Positions 33,816-42,357 of a stretch of DNA of 44,905 nt are shown piece by piece. The notes below the pieces were generated by a model that saw only the letters and a program-made list of their open reading frames with translations, was not told the origin of the DNA and made no database searches. The number at the start of each line of letters is the position of its first letter. Position 1 is the first letter of the stretch. The stretch comes from Candidatus Cloacimonadota bacterium. GTDB taxonomy: Bacteria; Cloacimonadota; Cloacimonadia; JGIOTU-2. The DNA lies in the NCBI GenBank assembly GCA_030613025.1, contig JAUWMT010000018.1:1-44905 (forward strand), in the 5' to 3' direction. Position numbers and translations under genes: made by a program.

Positions 33816-34985
33816 ATGAATATTCATGAATATCAGGCAAAACAGCTTTTCAAAAAATACGGTATAACAATCCCTCAAGGCAAAATAGCGGAAACCCCCG
33901 AACAAGCATTAGAAGCAGCACGAGAGATAGACAGCGAAAATTGGATTATCAAAGCCCAAGTACATGCCGGCGGCAGAGGAAAAGGCGGCGGAGTAAAGAT
34001 CGCTTCCTCGATCGAAGAGGTAAAAACAATCGCAGAGAATATGCTGGGCATGAGATTGGTCACCCACCAGACAGGTCCCAACGGCAAACTCGTTCAAAAA
34101 ATATATATTGAAGAAGTTGCACCCATAAAAAAAGAATACTATCTCGGACTGGTTCTTGACCGCACAGCAGAAATGCCTGTTATGATCGCATCTACCGAAG
34201 GCGGAATGGAGATCGAAAAAGTTGCAGCCGAATTTCCTGACAAGATCATCAAAGTCCGCATTGATCCCATGATCGGCTTCCGAAATTTCTATAGTGCAGA
34301 ACTTGCAAACGGGCTGGGATTGGATAAAGTCCAATCGCGTGATTTTGCAAAATTCACACGAGCATTATACACGCTTTACAAAGAAAAGGATGCCGGTCTT
34401 ATCGAAATAAATCCCCTTGTTCTAAAGGATGATAATACCTTCATAGCACTGGATGCAAAGATCAATTTTGATGATAATGCCCTGTTCAGACACGAAGACA
34501 TTCTTGAGATGCGTGATCTTTCTGAGGAAGAACCCACAGAACTGGAAGCAAGCAATTTTAACCTGAACTACATCAAGCTCGACGGCAATGTCGGATGTAT
34601 GGTCAACGGTGCCGGACTTGCGATGTCCACAATGGATATCATCAAGATCAAAGGCGGCGAGCCCGCAAACTTTCTCGATGTCGGTGGTGATGCTTCAGCA
34701 GAAACTGTTGCAAAAGGTTTTGAGATCATTCTGAGAGATAAGAACGTAAAAGCGATCTTCGTGAACATTTTTGGCGGGATCGTTCGCTGTGATCGTATTG
34801 CAAACGGCATTCTCGAAGCTTCAAAAGAAACAAATATTGCTGTTCCGGTCATTGTACGATTAGATGGAACAAACGCAGAAATCGCTGCGGATATCCTACA
34901 AAAAGCACACATTCCGAATATCATTACTGCGACCAGTCTTGCCGATGGAGCTCAAAAAGCAGTTAATGCAGCAAGGGGAGTGTGA
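33816..34985 (+). CDS. sucC: Succinyl-CoA synthetase (ADP-forming) beta subunit
   Basis: The 389-residue ATP-grasp protein begins [17 protein letters not shown], the family's signature start, followed by [15 protein letters not shown] (nucleotide binding), LIEINPLVL with the metal ligand region, and [16 protein letters not shown] near the end. Together with SucD it converts succinyl-CoA, ADP and phosphate to succinate, CoA and ATP, or the reverse. Its stop overlaps the region of the sucD ribosome-binding site. In the methylmalonyl-CoA pathway this is the substrate-level ATP step. Confidence 0.96.
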   Translation: MNIHEYQAKQLFKKYGITIPQGKIAETPEQALEAAREIDSENWIIKAQVHAGGRGKGGGVKIASSIEEVKTIAENMLGMRLVTHQTGPNGKLVQKIYIEEVAPIKKEYYLGLVLDRTAEMPVMIASTEGGMEIEKVAAEFPDKIIKVRIDPMIGFRNFYSAELANGLGLDKVQSRDFAKFTRALYTLYKEKDAGLIEINPLVLKDDNTFIALDAKINFDDNALFRHEDILEMRDLSEEEPTELEASNFNLNYIKLDGNVGCMVNGAGLAMSTMDIIKIKGGEPANFLDVGGDASAETVAKGFEIILRDKNVKAIFVNIFGGIVRCDRIANGILEASKETNIAVPVIVRLDGTNAEIAADILQKAHIPNIITATSLADGAQKAVNAARGV

Positions 34986-34987
34986 TC

Positions 34988-35857
34988 ATGGGAATATTAG
35001 TTAATAGAAATTCAAAAGTAATTGTGCAGGGTTTTACCGGCAAAGAAGCTACCTTCCACGCAGAACAATGCATTGAGTACGGAACTAATATTGTTGGTGG
35101 CGTTACCCCCGGCAAGGGAGGTCAAATCCATCTTGATCGACCTGTTTTCAGCACAGTTAAAGATGCGGTTGAACATACCGGTGCTGATACTTCGCTGATC
35201 CTTGTTCCCCCATCCTTTGCTGCTGATGCGATAATGGAAGCTGCTAATGGCGGTATCAAAGTCATAGTATGCATTTCAGAAGGCATTCCCACTCAGGATG
35301 TCATGTATGCAAAAAAGTTCGTGGCAAAAAAAGGTGCGGTGCTTATTGGACCAAACTGCCCGGGAATCATCACAGCCGGTGAAGCAAAGATAGGCATTAT
35401 GCCTGGTAATATCTTTAAAAAAGGAAATGTTGGCGTTATTTCAAAATCCGGAACCCTGACTTATGAAGCAGCCAATCAGGTCGTAAACGCAGGACTTGGT
35501 ATCACAACAGCCATTGGCATTGGTGGTGATCCGATCATTGGTTCAACCTTCATAGATTTACTGAAACTTTTCGAAGAAGATCCTGAAACTCATGCAGTGG
35601 TTATGATCGGCGAGATCGGCGGAGACCTCGAAATCCAGGCAGCTCATTATATAAAAAATAATATGAAAAAACCCGTTGTTGCATTCATCGCAGGACAAAC
35701 TGCTCCCAAAGGAAAGCGAATGGGACATGCAGGTGCTATCATTGCAGGCAGCAAGGGAACGGCTCAGGAAAAGATGTCTGCATTGGAACAGGCAGGTGTG
35801 CGTGTATGCAAATCCCCAGCAGATGTCGGGCAAGCAACAAAAGAAGTGTTATCATAA
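34988..35857 (+). CDS. sucD: Succinyl-CoA synthetase alpha subunit
   Basis: The 289-residue protein starts at ATG 34988, two bases after the sucC stop, with AGGGGAG (34974-34980) at good spacing. It has the CoA-binding Rossmann part ([25 protein letters not shown]), the [21 protein letters not shown] loop split across the nucleotide region, and GHAGAIIAG with the phosphohistidine. Full family length. It is followed 10 bases later by the fumarase alpha gene, implying one transcript from sucC to fumarase beta. Confidence 0.96.
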   Translation: MGILVNRNSKVIVQGFTGKEATFHAEQCIEYGTNIVGGVTPGKGGQIHLDRPVFSTVKDAVEHTGADTSLILVPPSFAADAIMEAANGGIKVIVCISEGIPTQDVMYAKKFVAKKGAVLIGPNCPGIITAGEAKIGIMPGNIFKKGNVGVISKSGTLTYEAANQVVNAGLGITTAIGIGGDPIIGSTFIDLLKLFEEDPETHAVVMIGEIGGDLEIQAAHYIKNNMKKPVVAFIAGQTAPKGKRMGHAGAIIAGSKGTAQEKMSALEQAGVRVCKSPADVGQATKEVLS

Positions 35858-35867
35858 GGAGTTTTTC

Positions 35868-36713
35868 GTGAGAGAAATCAATGTAAAAGAAATCATTCCA
35901 GTTGTAAAAAAACTGTGTATTGATGCCAATTATTACATTGGCGAAGATGTCCTGAACAAGATCAAGGAATTCTACGAGAAAGAAGAATCTCCAACTGCAA
36001 AAGAAGTGCTTTCCATCCTTCTGGAAAACTATGAACTTGCTGCAAAAGAAAAAATGCCCTCATGCCAGGATACCGGTGTGGCTGTCATTTTTGTTGAGCT
36101 CGGACAGGATATTCATCTTATCGGTGGAGACTTCTATGAAGCTATCAATGAAGGTGTTCGTCAGGGTTACAAAGATGGCTATCTCAGGAAATCCATTGTT
36201 AATGATCCAATCATTGACCGCGTGAACACAAAAGATAATACGCCTGCTCTTATTTATACTGACATTGTACAAGGCGAACAGATCAAGATCACTGTTGCAC
36301 CAAAAGGCGGCGGCTCAGAAAATATGAGCGAAGTGAAAATGATGAAAGCAGCCGACGGCATCGAGGGTGTGGTTGATTTTGTAGTTGACCGCGTAAGCCG
36401 TTCCGGTGGAAATCCCTGTCCCCCGATCGTTGTTGGAGTTGGTCTTGGCGGAAATTTTGAGCAGAGTGCACTTCTTGCAAAGAAAGCTCTTCTCCGTCCT
36501 CTTAATGAATCTCATCCTGAAGAAAAATGGGCAAAGATAGAAGAAGAAATTTTGGAAAAAGTAAATAAACTTGGTATCGGTCCCCAGGGATTCGGAGGCA
36601 GAACAACTGCCCTTGGCGTGTCCATCATGTACAAACCCTGTCATATTGCATCGATGCCCGTTGCAGTGAATATTCAATGTCATGCTGCACGACACAAAAG
36701 CGCATTTATATAG
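35868..36713 (+). CDS. Class I fumarate hydratase alpha subunit (4Fe-4S)
   Basis: The 281-residue protein starts with GTG at 35868, seven bases after AAGGAG; the open frame extends upstream through sucD but that is not coding. Family landmarks are MPSCQDTGVAVIF with a cluster cysteine, the APKGGGSENMSEVKM phosphate-like loop, NPCPPIVVGVGLGGN, and CHIASMPVAVNIQCHAARH near the end, contributing the other cluster ligands. With the beta subunit it interconverts fumarate and malate through an oxygen-sensitive 4Fe-4S centre, as expected of an anaerobe. Confidence 0.94.
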   Translation: MREINVKEIIPVVKKLCIDANYYIGEDVLNKIKEFYEKEESPTAKEVLSILLENYELAAKEKMPSCQDTGVAVIFVELGQDIHLIGGDFYEAINEGVRQGYKDGYLRKSIVNDPIIDRVNTKDNTPALIYTDIVQGEQIKITVAPKGGGSENMSEVKMMKAADGIEGVVDFVVDRVSRSGGNPCPPIVVGVGLGGNFEQSALLAKKALLRPLNESHPEEKWAKIEEEILEKVNKLGIGPQGFGGRTTALGVSIMYKPCHIASMPVAVNIQCHAARHKSAFI

Positions 36714-36725
36714 GAAGGAGCTCAC

Positions 36726-37286
36726 ATGCCACAAACAATACGATTAACAACTCCTTTTACTGATGAAGATGTTTCCAAACTTTCTATCGGCGATAAAGTA
36801 CTTATTACCGGAACGATCTACACAGGTAGAGATGCAGCCCACAAACGCCTGGTCGAACTTGTCGAAGCAGGAAAAGACCTTCCTTTTGATATCAAAGGAC
36901 AGATAATATATTATGTCGGTCCGGCTCCGGCTCCTCCCGGAAAACCAATCGGCTCTGCCGGTCCTACAACGAGTTACAGAATGGACCCCTATGCTCCTGC
37001 TTTGATGGATGTCGGTTTGAAATGCATGATCGGTAAAGGACCTCGAAATCAAAAAGTTATTGATTCCATGAAAAAGAACAAGGCAGTATATCTCGCTGCG
37101 ATCGGCGGTGCAGCAGTAGTTGTTGCCAAATCAATAAAAGAAGCGGAAGTAATTGCTTATGGCGATCTCGGCACAGAAGCGATCCGCAAACTCAAGGTTG
37201 AAGATTTTCCATGCATAGTTGCAAATGATATTTATGGAAATGATATATATAAAGAAGGTGTAAAAGAGTATAAAAAGGAAACTTGA
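36726..37286 (+). CDS. Class I fumarate hydratase beta subunit
   Basis: The 186-residue protein carries the C-terminal fumarase fold: ISIGDKVLITGTIYTGRDAA-like start (LSIGDKVLITG, then YTGRDAAHKR), YVGPAPAPPGKPIGSAGPTT, and the KGPRNQKVID and AIGGAAVVVAKSIK segments. It starts 12 bases after the alpha subunit with GGAAGGAG upstream. It is the last gene before the copy 2 palindromic element. Confidence 0.94.
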   Translation: MPQTIRLTTPFTDEDVSKLSIGDKVLITGTIYTGRDAAHKRLVELVEAGKDLPFDIKGQIIYYVGPAPAPPGKPIGSAGPTTSYRMDPYAPALMDVGLKCMIGKGPRNQKVIDSMKKNKAVYLAAIGGAAVVVAKSIKEAEVIAYGDLGTEAIRKLKVEDFPCIVANDIYGNDIYKEGVKEYKKET

Positions 37287-37342
37287 TACTCGAAATTAAT
37301 ATGATGTCTAAAAATATATCTTCATTTATCCAATTATTTATA

Positions 37343-37531
37343 AGTATACTCTAAAGGTTTATGATTATAAATATGTTAGAAAAATTCTCATATTTGGAAA
37401 CCGATGAATCGGTTGAAAGTCGCTATCATCTTATTAACCACCAACTTAAGTTGGTGGTTAATGAAACAAAAAAAATATTAATCGTTTTAACGGTTTCTCG
37501 GTTTAATAAATCTGGCTTTTTAGAGTGAACT
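37343..37531. repeat. Large nested-palindrome element, copy 2 (short form)
   Basis: In the gap 37287-37638, a shorter version of the 30384-30679 element. Outer arms: ACTCTAAA (37349-37356) with TTTAGAGT (37519-37526). GAAACCG with CGGTTTC forms the next arms. The centre is a perfect 30-base palindrome at 37433-37462 (arm ATTAACCACCAACTT). Relative to copy 1 it lacks about 35 bases on the left arm after GAAACCGAT and about 44 on the right arm before ACGGTTTCTCG. The shared blocks TAGAAAAATT, GAATCGGTT, CTTATTAACCACCAA, GGTTAATGAAACAAAAAAAA and TTTAATAAATCTGGCTTT leave no doubt about homology. Confidence 0.92.
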
Positions 37532-37638
37532 CATTTATATATTTAAATATGAAAGAAGTTTTGATGAAATTTGATAAAAGACTCCAGGCAAAATATTTCA
37601 CTTTTCAAATTTCAAGTCTCAAATCCAAGGAGTTTTGA

Positions 37639-37902
37639 ATGAGATTTTGGGAAAAACCATTTGGGAAAGAAAAACCCAAAACAATATGCGGAGAGATCCA
37701 CATCATAAATGACAGATGTAAGGGATGCTCCTTCTGTATCGAGTACTGTCCGAGAGACGTACTTGAACTTTCCAAGGATTTTAACAAAAAGGGATACCAT
37801 CCTCCTGTTATAGCAAAACCGGACTTGTGCACTTTTTGTGGTTTATGTGAAATGATCTGTCCTGATTTTGCAATATTTGTAACCGAGAAGGAGGAGGAGT
37901 AG
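37639..37902 (+). CDS. korD: 2-oxoacid:ferredoxin oxidoreductase delta (ferredoxin-like) subunit
   Basis: The 87-residue protein has two 4Fe-4S motifs, CKGCSFCIEYCPRDVL and CTFCGLCEMICPDFAI. It is the electron-exit subunit of the four-subunit enzyme. It begins with an AAGGAG site eight bases upstream, and its TAG stop overlaps the GTG start of korA by one base. Assignment to the 2-oxoglutarate-type enzyme, rather than pyruvate-type, rests on the subunit layout and the large-subunit form next door. Confidence 0.92.
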   Translation: MRFWEKPFGKEKPKTICGEIHIINDRCKGCSFCIEYCPRDVLELSKDFNKKGYHPPVIAKPDLCTFCGLCEMICPDFAIFVTEKEEE

Positions 37903-39059
37903 TGTTCAAAAAATCACGATTAATAGGTGAATTTTTCATGCAGGGCGATATCGCTTGTGCAGAAGGTGCAATCGCTGCGGGCTGCCGTTTCTTTGGCGGC
38001 TATCCCATCACTCCAGCATCGGAAATCGCAGAACGTATGGCTATGAGACTACCGCTTCTTCAAGGAGTATTTATACAATATGAAGACGAGATCGCTTCCA
38101 TAGCAGGCATACTCGGTGCTTCATGGGCTGGTGCAAAATCCATGACAGCAACCTCCGGACCCGGCATCTCGCTTATGACCGAGAATATCGGGCTTGGCAT
38201 GATGATGGAAGCTCCCTGCGTTGTTGTGAATGTTCAAAGAGGTGGACCTTCTACCGGGCTTCCAACCTCATGGGGACAATCCGACATGATGCAAGCTAGG
38301 TGGGGTTCTCATGGTGACTATGGAAGTATCTCTCTTGTACCAAATTCCCCCCAGGAATTCTTCGATCTGACAGTAACTGCTTTCAATTTTTCAGAGAAAT
38401 ACAGATTGCCTGTATTTATTATGGCAGACGCCCTTGTCGGACACATGACCGAAAAAGTTGTCATTCCTCCAGTTGAAGAACTTGAGATCATAAACAGAAA
38501 ATATACAAATAAAAAACCGGAAGATTATCTCCCTTATGATTACGGTAAAGATCTCATTCCCGATTTCGCAAAAGCTGGAGACGGATACCGCTATCATACT
38601 ACAGGTCTTACCCATGACAAACGGGGCTATCCTGACATGACCTTTGAATGCCAGAACGAGCTCGTACCCCGCCTTGTAAACAAGATTAAAAATCATATTG
38701 ATGATATTTCTCTTACTGAAGAGTATGATATCGAGGGTGCTGATGTGATTGTCATTTCCTATGGAATTACATCTCGCACAGTACTTCCTGCGATCACAAT
38801 GGCAAAGAAAAAGGGAATAAAAATCGGTTATTTACGTTTGAAAACAGTATGGCCCTTTCCGGAAGAAAAAATTCGCAAGCTCTCTGAAAAAGTTGCCGGT
38901 TTCGTAGTTCCGGAAATGAATCTCGGGCAGATATCACTCGAAGTGGAACGATGTGCACATAATGATTCTATTGTCAAACTCGTTCCCCATCCCGGCGGAG
39001 GCATACATAAATTTGAAGACGTGCTGCACGCAATTGAAGAGGTCGCACATGGCAAATAA
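37902..39059 (+). CDS. korA: 2-oxoacid (2-oxoglutarate):ferredoxin oxidoreductase alpha subunit
   Basis: The 385-residue protein starts with GTG at 37902 over a GAGGAGGAG site. It shows FFGGYPITPASEIAE (the conserved YPITPxSE loop), MTATSGPGISLMTENIG, VNVQRGGPSTGLPT and HGDYGSISLVPNSPQE, all standard for the alpha chain of Kor/Vor-type enzymes. The C-terminal third includes the pyrimidine/CoA-binding region (VISYGITSRTVLPA). With korB, korC and korD it converts 2-oxoglutarate and CoA to succinyl-CoA and CO2 while reducing ferredoxin, or runs in reverse. It overlaps korB by 11 bases. Confidence 0.92.
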   Translation: MFKKSRLIGEFFMQGDIACAEGAIAAGCRFFGGYPITPASEIAERMAMRLPLLQGVFIQYEDEIASIAGILGASWAGAKSMTATSGPGISLMTENIGLGMMMEAPCVVVNVQRGGPSTGLPTSWGQSDMMQARWGSHGDYGSISLVPNSPQEFFDLTVTAFNFSEKYRLPVFIMADALVGHMTEKVVIPPVEELEIINRKYTNKKPEDYLPYDYGKDLIPDFAKAGDGYRYHTTGLTHDKRGYPDMTFECQNELVPRLVNKIKNHIDDISLTEEYDIEGADVIVISYGITSRTVLPAITMAKKKGIKIGYLRLKTVWPFPEEKIRKLSEKVAGFVVPEMNLGQISLEVERCAHNDSIVKLVPHPGGGIHKFEDVLHAIEEVAHGK

Positions 39060-40005
39060 TACAGCTCAATTACAAGAAAAACCCCATCCAATGGAAGATA
39101 TCCTGAGGATGGATAGAATGCCTCATATCTGGTGTTCCGGATGCGGGCTTGGTTCGGCAGTGACAGCCTTTGTTGAAGGTTTAAAAAAAGCAGGTGTATC
39201 TTATGATAAAACAGCAATAGTCTCAGGCATTGGCTGTACCGGTCGTGTGGCAGGGTATCTGCGCCTTGATTCATATCATACAACACACGGAAGAGCAATC
39301 CCCTTTGCAACCGGAATGAAGCTTGCAAACCGCGATTTAACAGTATTTGTTTTTTCCGGCGATGGAGACCTTTTTGCCATCGGCGGAAACCATCTCATTC
39401 ATGCTGCCAGAAGAAACGTGGATATTAATGTAATTTGCGTGAATAATTTTATTTATGGAATGACTGGCGGTCAAAATGCCCCGACTACTCCGCTTGGAGC
39501 ATACAGTTCAACAGCTCCTTTTGGCAACTATGAGATGCCCTTCAATCTTGTTGGGCTTGCTGCAGCATCGGGTGCGAGTTATGTCGCTCGTTGGACCACC
39601 ATGCATGCCCGTCGTTTGACAGACTCTATTGCAACTGCTGCGAACAAAAAGGGTTTCTGTTTCATCGAGATCATTTCTCCTTGTGCAACAGTTTTTGCCC
39701 GGAAAAACAGAGGTGGGACAGGACTGGATCTCCTCAAAGATTTTCAAGCTCGTGCTGTTATAGACCATGATGCTGACCCGACCAAGATCCCTCTAGATAT
39801 GGATAACGAAATCGTATGCGGCGAGTTTGTGAACGAAGATAGACCCACTTTCTGGGAAAATGTGCAAACTGGTATTAAATCTCGGTTAGAAAAATTTGTA
39901 AACTGGGAAGAAATGCAAAGCAATTCCAGAAAAATTTTTCACAAAAAAGATCGAAAATATACATCGAGTAGAGATTTTAATTTATCAGGAGCAATACATG
40001 AGTGA
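39049..40005 (+). CDS. korB: 2-oxoacid:ferredoxin oxidoreductase beta subunit (ThDP-binding)
   Basis: The 318-residue protein starts at ATG 39049 within the end of korA. MPHIWCSGCGLGS supplies cluster-binding cysteines. GDGDLFAIGGNHLIHAARRN with VNNFIYGMTGGQ is the thiamine diphosphate and magnesium site (GDGD...NN). IIEIISPCATVFARKN near the C terminus is also conserved (FIEIISPC). The size fits the two-oxoglutarate type. It ends eight bases inside the korC start. Confidence 0.93.
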   Translation: MANNTAQLQEKPHPMEDILRMDRMPHIWCSGCGLGSAVTAFVEGLKKAGVSYDKTAIVSGIGCTGRVAGYLRLDSYHTTHGRAIPFATGMKLANRDLTVFVFSGDGDLFAIGGNHLIHAARRNVDINVICVNNFIYGMTGGQNAPTTPLGAYSSTAPFGNYEMPFNLVGLAAASGASYVARWTTMHARRLTDSIATAANKKGFCFIEIISPCATVFARKNRGGTGLDLLKDFQARAVIDHDADPTKIPLDMDNEIVCGEFVNEDRPTFWENVQTGIKSRLEKFVNWEEMQSNSRKIFHKKDRKYTSSRDFNLSGAIHE

Positions 40006-40540
40006 ACTCAGAGTAAAAATTTCAGGATTCGGCGGACAGGGCATTATACTATCTGCCTTCATTCTCGGAAAAGCAGCTTCAATATATGACCGGCAACACT
40101 CTTCTATGACCCAGGCATACGGACCGGAAGCACGTGGCGGCGCTTGTAGCTCACAGGTAGTTATTTCATCCGATAATGTTGAATATCCACTCGTCGATAC
40201 TGCGGATGTGCTCATTGCTATGTCTCAGGAAGGATATGATACATTTTTACCTATTTTAAAAAAAAATGGTGTCCTGTTATATGATGCCGACCTTGTTGAA
40301 AAGGTACAATCCCATAAAGATTATATTGCAAAAGCAATTCCGGCAACACGTCTCGCTGAAGAACTTGGAAAAAAGATCGTTGCGAACATTGTCATGCTGG
40401 GATTTGCCACAAAACATGCAAAGATCGCTTCACCGGAAGCAATGCAGGAAGCTATCGCAGATTCGGTGCCAAGCAAATTCATCGACCTGAACATGAAAGC
40501 GTTTCAGGCAGGTTATGATTATAATGAGGAACAAGAATGA
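39998..40540 (+). CDS. korC: 2-oxoacid:ferredoxin oxidoreductase gamma subunit
   Basis: The 180-residue protein has the gamma-chain start VKISGFGGQGIILSAFILGK and MTQAYGPEARGGACSSQVVIS, both family signatures, followed by DVLIAMSQEGYDTF. It completes the order korD-A-B-C. Its TGA overlaps the ATG of hdrC by four bases (ATGA), which ties Kor and Hdr synthesis together. Confidence 0.93.
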   Translation: MSELRVKISGFGGQGIILSAFILGKAASIYDRQHSSMTQAYGPEARGGACSSQVVISSDNVEYPLVDTADVLIAMSQEGYDTFLPILKKNGVLLYDADLVEKVQSHKDYIAKAIPATRLAEELGKKIVANIVMLGFATKHAKIASPEAMQEAIADSVPSKFIDLNMKAFQAGYDYNEEQE

Positions 40541-40944
40541 GTTTAAAGATCACTCGCGAAAAAATAAAAAATTCTCTTGTTGATAAAATAGAAGAAATCT
40601 CAGGGCAAAATGTTTTTGACTGTTACCAGTGCGGGATCTGCTCTTCCGGCTGCCCTGTCACAGATTATATGGACTACTCCCCCAACCAGGTCATGCGCCT
40701 TCTTCAACTTGGTTCTGTCGATGAAATACTTAATTCAAAAACTATCTGGATATGCTCTACATGCCTGCAATGTTCCACACGCTGTCCAAAAGGTATCGAG
40801 GTTGCACAAGTTATGGAAGCACTTCGCACCATCAATCTTCGTCAGCGCGAGGGCACTCTTAAACCTGAAGATATTAAATCAAAAGAACTCAAAGACCTCC
40901 CGCCAATTGCATTGGTCAGTGCATTTCGTAAGTTAACAGGATAA
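40537..40944 (+). CDS. hdrC: Heterodisulfide reductase-like subunit C
   Basis: The 135-residue iron-sulfur protein has two 4Fe-4S motifs, CYQCGICSSGCPV and CSTCLQCSTRCPKG, with the helical spacer NQVMRLLQLGSVDEIL between them. It passes electrons between HdrA and HdrB. It starts inside the stop of korC. Normally hdrB follows directly; here a four-helix-bundle gene intervenes. Confidence 0.92.
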   Translation: MSLKITREKIKNSLVDKIEEISGQNVFDCYQCGICSSGCPVTDYMDYSPNQVMRLLQLGSVDEILNSKTIWICSTCLQCSTRCPKGIEVAQVMEALRTINLRQREGTLKPEDIKSKELKDLPPIALVSAFRKLTG

Positions 40945-40948
40945 ATTT

Positions 40949-41434
40949 ATGAGAAGACAGAAGACGGAAGACAGAATACAGGAGACAGGAGACAGAAGAC
41001 AGAAGGCAGAAGACAGAATACAGGAGGCAGGAGACAGAATACAGAATAATGGAAAGCCAGCAAGAAGCTTTCAAGAATTAGTTGTATGGCAAAAAGCACA
41101 CCAATTCGTCTTGTCAGCATATAAATTCACATCCAATTTTCCGAAAATGGAAATCTATGGATTGACTTCTCAATTTAGGCGAGCTGCAATATCTATTCCC
41201 GCTAATATTGCAGAAAGCTTTAAGAAGAAAGGAAAAAAAGATAAAGTCCGGTTCTTTAATATAGCTCAAGGATCACTTGAAGAATGTAGATATTATTTAA
41301 TTCTATCAAAAGATCTTGGATATGGAGAAAATAGTGAGATGTCTGATCTGCTTATAGAAGTTAGCAAATTGCTCTCATCTTACATCAAATCAATTCAAAC
41401 CTCACTATCAAAAAACAAATCTCCTGATTCCTGA
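40949..41434 (+). CDS. Four-helix-bundle protein (23S rRNA IVS/S23-type), inserted between hdrC and hdrB
   Basis: The 161-residue product has about 35 repetitive residues (patterns EDRIQE and TGDRRQKAEDRIQ) read from a low-complexity AGACAGAAGACAGAATACAG tract at 40955-41048. The conserved domain follows: SFQELVVWQKAHQFVLSAYK, LTSQFRRAAISIPANIAES, FFNIAQGSLEECRYYLILSK. The domain is the pentameric four-helix fold first known from intervening sequences in 23S rRNA; its cellular role is unclear. The start of the native protein may lie past the repeats, but no ATG is present there. It has no relation to electron transfer and looks like an insertion. Confidence 0.85.
   Translation: MRRQKTEDRIQETGDRRQKAEDRIQEAGDRIQNNGKPARSFQELVVWQKAHQFVLSAYKFTSNFPKMEIYGLTSQFRRAAISIPANIAESFKKKGKKDKVRFFNIAQGSLEECRYYLILSKDLGYGENSEMSDLLIEVSKLLSSYIKSIQTSLSKNKSPDS
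40955..41048 (+). repeat. Low-complexity purine-rich tandem tract
   Basis: Imperfect units of GA(A/G)GACAG(A/G)A(T/G)ACAG and related words repeat for about 95 bases directly in front of the four-helix-bundle domain. Such tracts are a frequent companion of this gene family. The unit count probably varies between strains. Confidence 0.8.
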
Positions 41435-41469
41435 CTTCTATTTAATATGAAATTTAAAAGGAATATAGT

Positions 41470-42348
41470 ATGAAACTTGGATATTTTCCGGGCTGCACCC
41501 TAAAGACAAATGCCAAGCATTTTGAAGATTCTGCCATGCAGGTCATGGAACTACTCGGTCAACCATTGGAAGAGATGGAAAACTGGATCTGCTGCGGTAC
41601 TGTGTTCTCGATGACGACTGATGATCTGATGCTCCAGCTTGCTTCGATCAGAAATCTGCTTCGTGCTGAAAATCAGGGATATGACGAACTTGTAACCCTA
41701 TGCAGTATGTGCTACAATACACTGAAAAGAGCAAAGGAATTCATTCTTAATGATGAAGAAAATCTGCGCAAAGTCAATGACTTTATGTATAGGGAAGAAG
41801 CAAAATTCAAGGGAACGACCGATGTGGTTCATCTTCTCAGCATTCTTAAAGACAGGATAACCTTTGACGAAATCAAGAACAAGGTTACAAAGCCGTTAAC
41901 AGACCTGAAGATAGGTGCTTATTACGGATGCCTTCTTGTACGTCCCAAGGAACTTGCCATAGATGATTTTGAAGATCCGACTATTATGGAAGAACTTGTA
42001 GATACACTTGGTGGTGAAGGTGTTGTATTTCCATACCGGCTGGAATGCTGTGGGGCATATCAAACCGTTACCGAAAAGGATGTTACGGTCAAGAGAACCT
42101 ATGAAATAATAAATTCTGCTCGCAATGCAGGATGTGAAGCGCTTATCACAAGCTGCCCACTGTGTGCATTCAATCTCGACCAAAGACAAAAAGAAACATC
42201 TGAAGAATTTTTGGAATTTTCAACTATGCCTGTATTCTATTTTACCGAACTAATGGCTATTGCTCTTGGACTTAAATGGAATAAGGATTGGAAAAAATTG
42301 CATTATATCAATCCCGTGCCCTTGTTAAAAGAAAAAGGTTTAATATAG
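41470..42348 (+). CDS. hdrB: Heterodisulfide reductase-like subunit B
   Basis: The 292-residue protein has two cysteine-rich CCG domains, the binding site for the non-cubane 4Fe-4S clusters that carry out disulfide reduction: GYFPGCTLK...WICCGTV...CSMCYNTLKRA in the N half and YYGCLLVRP...ECCGAYQ...CPLCAFNLDQRQ in the C half. The physiological disulfide or other acceptor outside methanogens is unknown. It starts after AAAGGAATATAGT and is nine bases before hdrA. Confidence 0.93.
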   Translation: MKLGYFPGCTLKTNAKHFEDSAMQVMELLGQPLEEMENWICCGTVFSMTTDDLMLQLASIRNLLRAENQGYDELVTLCSMCYNTLKRAKEFILNDEENLRKVNDFMYREEAKFKGTTDVVHLLSILKDRITFDEIKNKVTKPLTDLKIGAYYGCLLVRPKELAIDDFEDPTIMEELVDTLGGEGVVFPYRLECCGAYQTVTEKDVTVKRTYEIINSARNAGCEALITSCPLCAFNLDQRQKETSEEFLEFSTMPVFYFTELMAIALGLKWNKDWKKLHYINPVPLLKEKGLI

Positions 42349-42357
42349 AGGATTATA

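Noticed and set aside
35676-35867. Upstream part of the fumarase alpha open frame
   Set aside because: It lies inside sucD in another frame; the GTG at 35868 with AAGGAG gives the expected length.
37433-37462. The perfect 30-base palindrome taken alone as a terminator
   Set aside because: No T run follows on either strand, and it is the centre of a larger conserved element also found in a divergent promoter gap.
38953-39048. Upstream part of the korB open frame
   Set aside because: It overlaps the conserved end of korA out of frame; ATG 39049 matches the expected korB start.
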